Position numbers and translations under genes: made by a program
Source of the DNA: Catenulispora rubra
GTDB taxonomy: Bacteria; Actinomycetota; Actinomycetes; Streptomycetales; Catenulisporaceae
DNA: 32,671 bases
Direction: 5' to 3'
Assembly: GCF_015356825.1 (NCBI RefSeq)
Contig: NZ_JAACYW010000118.1
Span: 1-32,671, forward strand
Shown: positions 29,560-32,671 of the stretch, piece after piece
Numbering within the stretch: the first letter of the stretch is position 1
Layout of the letters: each line of letters opens with the position of its first letter
Notes under the pieces: generated by a model
The model's input: the letters and a program-made list of their open reading frames with translations, nothing else
Databases searched by the model: none
What the model was told of the DNA's origin: nothing

Positions 29560-29611
29560 ACATCCACAGGCTTATCCCCAGTGTGGATAAGTGCCGGACG
29601 CCTGTGGATAA
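29560..29611. promoter_or_regulatory. Cluster of DnaA-box-like sequences
   Basis: Two perfect copies of TGTGGATAA (29582-29590, 29603-29611; the complement of TTATCCACA) lie beside TTATCCCCA (29572-29580, one mismatch) and ACATCCACA (29560-29568, two mismatches). The middle pair forms CTTATCC-N7-GGATAAG. The cluster spans the 3' end of the rhomboid gene and the gap after crgA. Confidence 0.6.
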
Positions 29612-30672
29612 CTGTCTGGAACGTCGGTGACGACCCTGGTCAGGCCGGGTGAGTACGGTGCGCCGTCACCGGTGCGCGTACGGTTCGCCGGGTCGTTCAG
29701 GTGTGCGCTGTGCACGGCCGTCCCGGCGATCGCCAGGGCCAGCACCAGCGCCATGGTGCCGAAGCCGAGCCCGTTGAGCAGCCGCACCTGCTGCTCACGG
29801 GGCGCCCTGGCCTTGCCCAGGGCCCGGATGAGCTCCGGGGCGAAGGCGTAGACCGCGCCGATCAGCGCCCCGGCCACCACGCCGCCGACGTGGTCGCGCC
29901 AGTCGATGTTGGTGTTCTGCAGCGGGATCACGATGTTGATCACCAGCACCACGACGATCATCCCGGGGTCCAGGATCTTGCGCCGCAGCCCGATCACCAC
30001 CAGGCAGCCGAACACCGCGGAGATCGCCCCGGAGGCGCCCAGGCTCGCCGGGCTCAGCGGGGTCATGAACCAGTAGGACGTGACCGCCCCGGCCAGCCCG
30101 CCGATCAGGTAGACCAGCACGAACCGCAGCTTGCCCAGCATCGCCTCCAGCATCGGGCCGATGAAGAACAGCGAGATCATGTTCGAGGCGATGTGCACCA
30201 GGTTCGCGTGCAGGAACATCGAGGTGACCAGGCGGTACCACTCGCCGTTGGCCACGCCTATCGGCTGGCCGTCCACCCAGGTGCCCTTGGCGATCAGCTC
30301 CAGCCGCATGTCCAGGGTGTTGACCTGGAACACCCCGCCGCCGGCCGCGCCGACCTGCGAGGTGCCGACGATGTGCTGCAGGCCGAACATCACGAAGTTC
30401 AGCGCGATCAGACTGTAGGTGACCACGGGGACCACCCGGGGCCGCAGCACCGCGCCGAACGGGGTCCGGGCCTTGGGCACCTGCTGGTTGCCGCCGCGCA
30501 CGCAGTCCGGGCACTGGAAGCCGACCGAGGCGGGGACCATGCACTCCGGGCAGATCCGGCGCTCGCAGCGGGTGCAGCGGATCTGCGCCTCCCGCTCCGG
30601 GTGCCGGTAGCAAGTCGGGAGGTCGGTGGCCGGCACGGGAGGGCTGCCTGGGCTGCCTGGCGGCATCGTCAC
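29572..30672 (-). CDS. Rhomboid family intramembrane serine protease with zinc ribbon
   Basis: A 366-aa protein. An N-terminal cytoplasmic Cys-rich module (about 20-57: CYRHPEREAQIRCTRCERR, ICPEC, CPDC) looks like a B-box/zinc ribbon, common in Streptomyces rhomboids. The rhomboid core (about 80-290) has LHANLVHIASNM, the catalytic Ser214 (LGASGAISAVFG) and His261 (WRDHVGGVVAGAL). It cleaves membrane proteins within the bilayer; the substrate is unknown. The C-terminal codons contain the DnaA-box-like cluster, and the stop TAA lies within the box at 29572. Confidence 0.94.
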   Translation of the reverse strand: MTMPPGSPGSPPVPATDLPTCYRHPEREAQIRCTRCERRICPECMVPASVGFQCPDCVRGGNQQVPKARTPFGAVLRPRVVPVVTYSLIALNFVMFGLQHIVGTSQVGAAGGGVFQVNTLDMRLELIAKGTWVDGQPIGVANGEWYRLVTSMFLHANLVHIASNMISLFFIGPMLEAMLGKLRFVLVYLIGGLAGAVTSYWFMTPLSPASLGASGAISAVFGCLVVIGLRRKILDPGMIVVVLVINIVIPLQNTNIDWRDHVGGVVAGALIGAVYAFAPELIRALGKARAPREQQVRLLNGLGFGTMALVLALAIAGTAVHSAHLNDPANRTRTGDGAPYSPGLTRVVTDVPDSYPQASGTYPHWG

Positions 30673-30780
30673 GGTGGTCCTCTTTAGGTACAGCGACGCG
30701 AAGCGTCCCGTTGACGGCTGGGGAGACGGGTGGACGGGTCCGGTTTCGATCGGCCGGTTCGAATGTAGAGGAAACGAACA

Positions 30781-30812
30781 CGCGGGGCACAGAGTTTCCT
30801 CCGCACCCCGCG
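30781..30812 (-). terminator. Hairpin after the cyclophilin gene
   Basis: CGCGGGG (30781-30787) and CCCCGCG (30806-30812) pair across an 18-nt loop just downstream of the minus-strand cyclophilin stop (30824). The following minus-strand sequence is moderately T-rich. Confidence 0.5.
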
Positions 30813-30823
30813 GTACAAGACGA

Positions 30824-31378
30824 TCAGCCCTCGCGGCGCTCGATCGTGATGCTCTCGATCACGACCGGCTGCAGCGGCCGGTCCTGCGCGCCGGTCGGCA
30901 CCGCCCCGATCTGGTCCACGACCTTGCGGCTGTCGGGGTCCACGACCTCGCCGAAGATGGTGTGCTTGCCGTTCAGGTGGGTCGGGCGGCGCGGGGTCGG
31001 CACGGTGATGAAGAACTGCGAGCCGTTGGTGCCCTTGCCGTTGCGGATCCCCGCGTTGGCCATCGCCAGCAGGTAGTCGCGGTCGTTGAAGGTCTGGTCC
31101 GGGTGCGGCTCGTCGTCGAAGACGTAGCCGGGGCCGCCGAAGCCCTGGCCCAGCGGGTCACCGCCCTGGATCATGAACTGCGGGATGATCCGGTGGAAGA
31201 TCGTGCCGTCGTACAGCGGCGTCGTCGACTTCACATTGGTCTCGGGGTGCGTCCACTCCCGGGTCCCCTCCGCCAGACCCACGAAGTTGGCGACGGTCTT
31301 CGGAGCAAAGTCCGGAAGCAACCGCACGACGATGTCGCCGTGGTTGGTCTTGATGGTGGCGTACAGGTTCTCGGCCAC
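30824..31378 (-). CDS. ppiA: Peptidyl-prolyl cis-trans isomerase (cyclophilin, PpiA type)
   Basis: A 184-aa cytosolic cyclophilin. Diagnostic segments are LYATIKTNHGDIVVRLLPDF, FHRIIPQFMIQGGD (61-74), a loop GTNGSQFFIT and LNGKHTIFGEVV. The catalytic Arg (FHRII) and the active-site Phe/Gln residues are present. It speeds folding at proline bonds. GTG 31378 is chosen because AAAGG lies 9 nt upstream and the protein then begins AENLYATIK as in relatives; ATG 31420 is an alternative. The crgA-rhomboid-ppiA order matches the oriC-proximal region of Streptomyces. Confidence 0.94.
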   Translation of the reverse strand: MAENLYATIKTNHGDIVVRLLPDFAPKTVANFVGLAEGTREWTHPETNVKSTTPLYDGTIFHRIIPQFMIQGGDPLGQGFGGPGYVFDDEPHPDQTFNDRDYLLAMANAGIRNGKGTNGSQFFITVPTPRRPTHLNGKHTIFGEVVDPDSRKVVDQIGAVPTGAQDRPLQPVVIESITIERREG

Positions 31379-31625
31379 AGTCTGTTGCCTTTCGGTTTCT
31401 GTCGTATGGACGCTCTCCATCCTCGCACGGAAGCTCACTCACCCTCTGAGTAGCCCCAATGGCCCTGCGTGAGGTTGTCCGGCGGGGCGGCCGGGCAGGC
31501 ACGAATTCGAGCCGCTTGCCAGGTCGACCCTGCTTCCGGCGGCGCTGCCCGGCGGGGCCGCCGGACAGCGTTGGCCGGCCTTGGTCGGATGCGGCGGTGA
31601 ACAGGCGATGTGAGGGAGAGGCGCG

Positions 31626-32252
31626 ATGAGGATGCCGTTCAGTCACGAGGTGCCGCAGAGCCGTCTGGAGCGCGTGCGCTGTGCCGTCCGCGACCGGACC
31701 TCCGGCGCCGCCCACTCGGTGTCCGGTGCTGCTGGGACCGCCCAGACCGCGGCCATGAGCGCCGCCGGTACCGCGCAGGACACGGCGCAGCAGGTCGCCG
31801 ACCGCGCCGCGGTGGTCGCGCACCAGGTCGCGGACCGCGCGTCGATCGCCGCCGCGGTGATGGCCGAGCGGGCCCGTCCCATGGCCGAGCGCGCCCGCCC
31901 GATGGCCGCCGAGGCGGCGTCCCGGGGCGGCGCGGCCTGGCACGTCATCCGGCACGGCGCCCCGCAGCCCTCGCCGATGGCGCGCATGGCCGGCGTCATG
32001 CCGCTGGCAGCCGTGACGGCGGCCCGCCGCAGCCGCGCCCCGATCGGCCTGATGGCGCTCGGCGCGGCCGGTGCCGTCGGCCTGCTGTGGTGGCGCCGCT
32101 CGCGGGCCGACGTGGACAGCGTGTGGATCCTCGACTCGGACAGCGACGTCGAGCCGGTCGGCCGCTGGCAGGAGGACGACAGCCGGGCCGCGGCCGACGA
32201 CACCGCGATGGGCTCCGGACGCCGGGAGTCCCCGGCCAACCGCTGGCCCTGA
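31626..32252 (+). CDS. DUF5324-like membrane protein
   Basis: A 208-aa protein that starts at ATG 31626 with AGGGAGAGG upstream. Residues 20-105 are an Ala-rich amphipathic region with repeated motifs (QQVADRAAVVAHQVADRAS; MAERARPMAERARPM), probably helical. A membrane helix lies at about 138-156, followed by WWRRSR and an acidic tail. From memory, a protein of this kind (DUF5324) follows ppiA in Streptomyces. No function is known. A short gap (90 bp) separates it from the next gene in the same direction. Confidence 0.8.
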   Translation: MRMPFSHEVPQSRLERVRCAVRDRTSGAAHSVSGAAGTAQTAAMSAAGTAQDTAQQVADRAAVVAHQVADRASIAAAVMAERARPMAERARPMAAEAASRGGAAWHVIRHGAPQPSPMARMAGVMPLAAVTAARRSRAPIGLMALGAAGAVGLLWWRRSRADVDSVWILDSDSDVEPVGRWQEDDSRAAADDTAMGSGRRESPANRWP

Positions 32253-32342
32253 GCAGCCGATCAGCCGCTGATCCTGAGCAGTCGTTGGTCCTGAGCAGCC
32301 GTCCCACCGGATCCGACCCACCCACCGAAAGGCGGTCCGCCG

Positions 32343-32671
32343 ATGATCGCCGTCGCGTTGGGGCTGCTCGGCCTCGTGGTCATGATCGCCACCGGGGTGG
32401 CGGCCTCGAGCACCGGTGACGACCACCTGGTGTTCCTGGGCGTCGGAGTCCAGACCACCACTGCGCAGGTCTTCCTCACCGGCGCGATATTCGGCTGGGT
32501 CTTCGTGATCGCCCTCTGGCTGCTCCGCACGGGCATGCAGCGTTCCGGACAGCGCTGCGCACAGCTGGCCGCGCGCCGCAGCCGGCGCGCGAGCGAGTGG
32601 CTCGGGTTCAGTGAGGGCGACGGCGAGGCCGGGAGCGACGGCTACGGTGACGGTTGGGGCGGGTGGGGTGA
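32343..32671 (+). CDS. Hypothetical membrane protein, truncated by window end
   Basis: ATG at 32343 is preceded by GAAAGG. The frame stays open to the last base (109 codons read). The product begins MIAVALGLLGLVVMIATGVA, with two membrane helices (about 3-22 and 42-62) joined by a short loop, then a basic segment (LAARRSRRASEW) and a Gly/Asp-rich tail (EGDGEAGSDGYGDGWGGWG). The layout resembles small two-helix proteins of the LapA/DUF1049 kind, but the match is not secure. The 3' end is outside the window. Confidence 0.7.
   Translation, partial: MIAVALGLLGLVVMIATGVAASSTGDDHLVFLGVGVQTTTAQVFLTGAIFGWVFVIALWLLRTGMQRSGQRCAQLAARRSRRASEWLGFSEGDGEAGSDGYGDGWGGWG

Overview
The window is high-GC actinobacterial chromosome. 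GTG and TTG starts are common and genes are tightly packed. Several families are typical of Streptomyces or Catenulispora relatives: XRE-DUF5753 regulators, HATPase_c_2 proteins, class E sortase, DUF881, CrgA and a DUF5324-like protein. The genus cannot be fixed from the sequence alone. All functional calls come from reading motifs; no database search was run.

Left accessory part (1-7.7 kb). The window opens in the 3' end of a group II intron (domains V and VI) that interrupts an IS transposase gene, of which only the last exon is present. Next comes a GntR/UTRA repressor, divergent from an overlapping four-gene operon: two small unknown proteins, an HATPase_c_2 protein and a protein with two XRE helix-turn-helix domains. 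Two matching palindromes (TACTG-N6-CAGTA) flank gntR. Each lies in or across the 17-bp spacer of a candidate promoter, so this looks like a self-contained repressor-controlled regulatory island. A membrane-anchored trypsin-like protease follows, then a second HATPase and two tandem XRE-DUF5753 paralogues.

Middle accessory part (7.8-16.6 kb). This holds a GDT1/TMEM165-like transporter, a divergent TetR/DHA2-MFS efflux pair with a striking operator array, a divergent NmrA-type oxidoreductase/HxlR pair, a tyrosine phosphatase, GNAT and LysE genes, a decayed Gfo/Idh/MocA pseudogene, a DsbA-like protein, a SAM methyltransferase and tRNA-Leu(CAG). Several of these genes have a TANNNT box 6-7 nt before the start codon, which suggests leaderless mRNAs.

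Conserved core (17.1-32.7 kb). This is the actinobacterial growth and division kinase cluster: fhaA, fhaB, pstP, rodA, pbpA and pknB in one direction, ended by a strong terminator. Then come pabA-like amidotransferase, a 52-aa membrane protein, class E sortase and a DUF881 protein on the minus strand, crgA on plus, rhomboid protease and PpiA-type cyclophilin on minus, and a DUF5324-like protein and a truncated membrane protein on plus. PknB phosphorylates and PstP dephosphorylates targets controlling peptidoglycan synthesis; FhaA and FhaB are phosphothreonine readers; RodA polymerises and PbpA cross-links peptidoglycan. In relatives this cluster lies near oriC. A cluster of DnaA-box-like sequences sits at 29560-29611.
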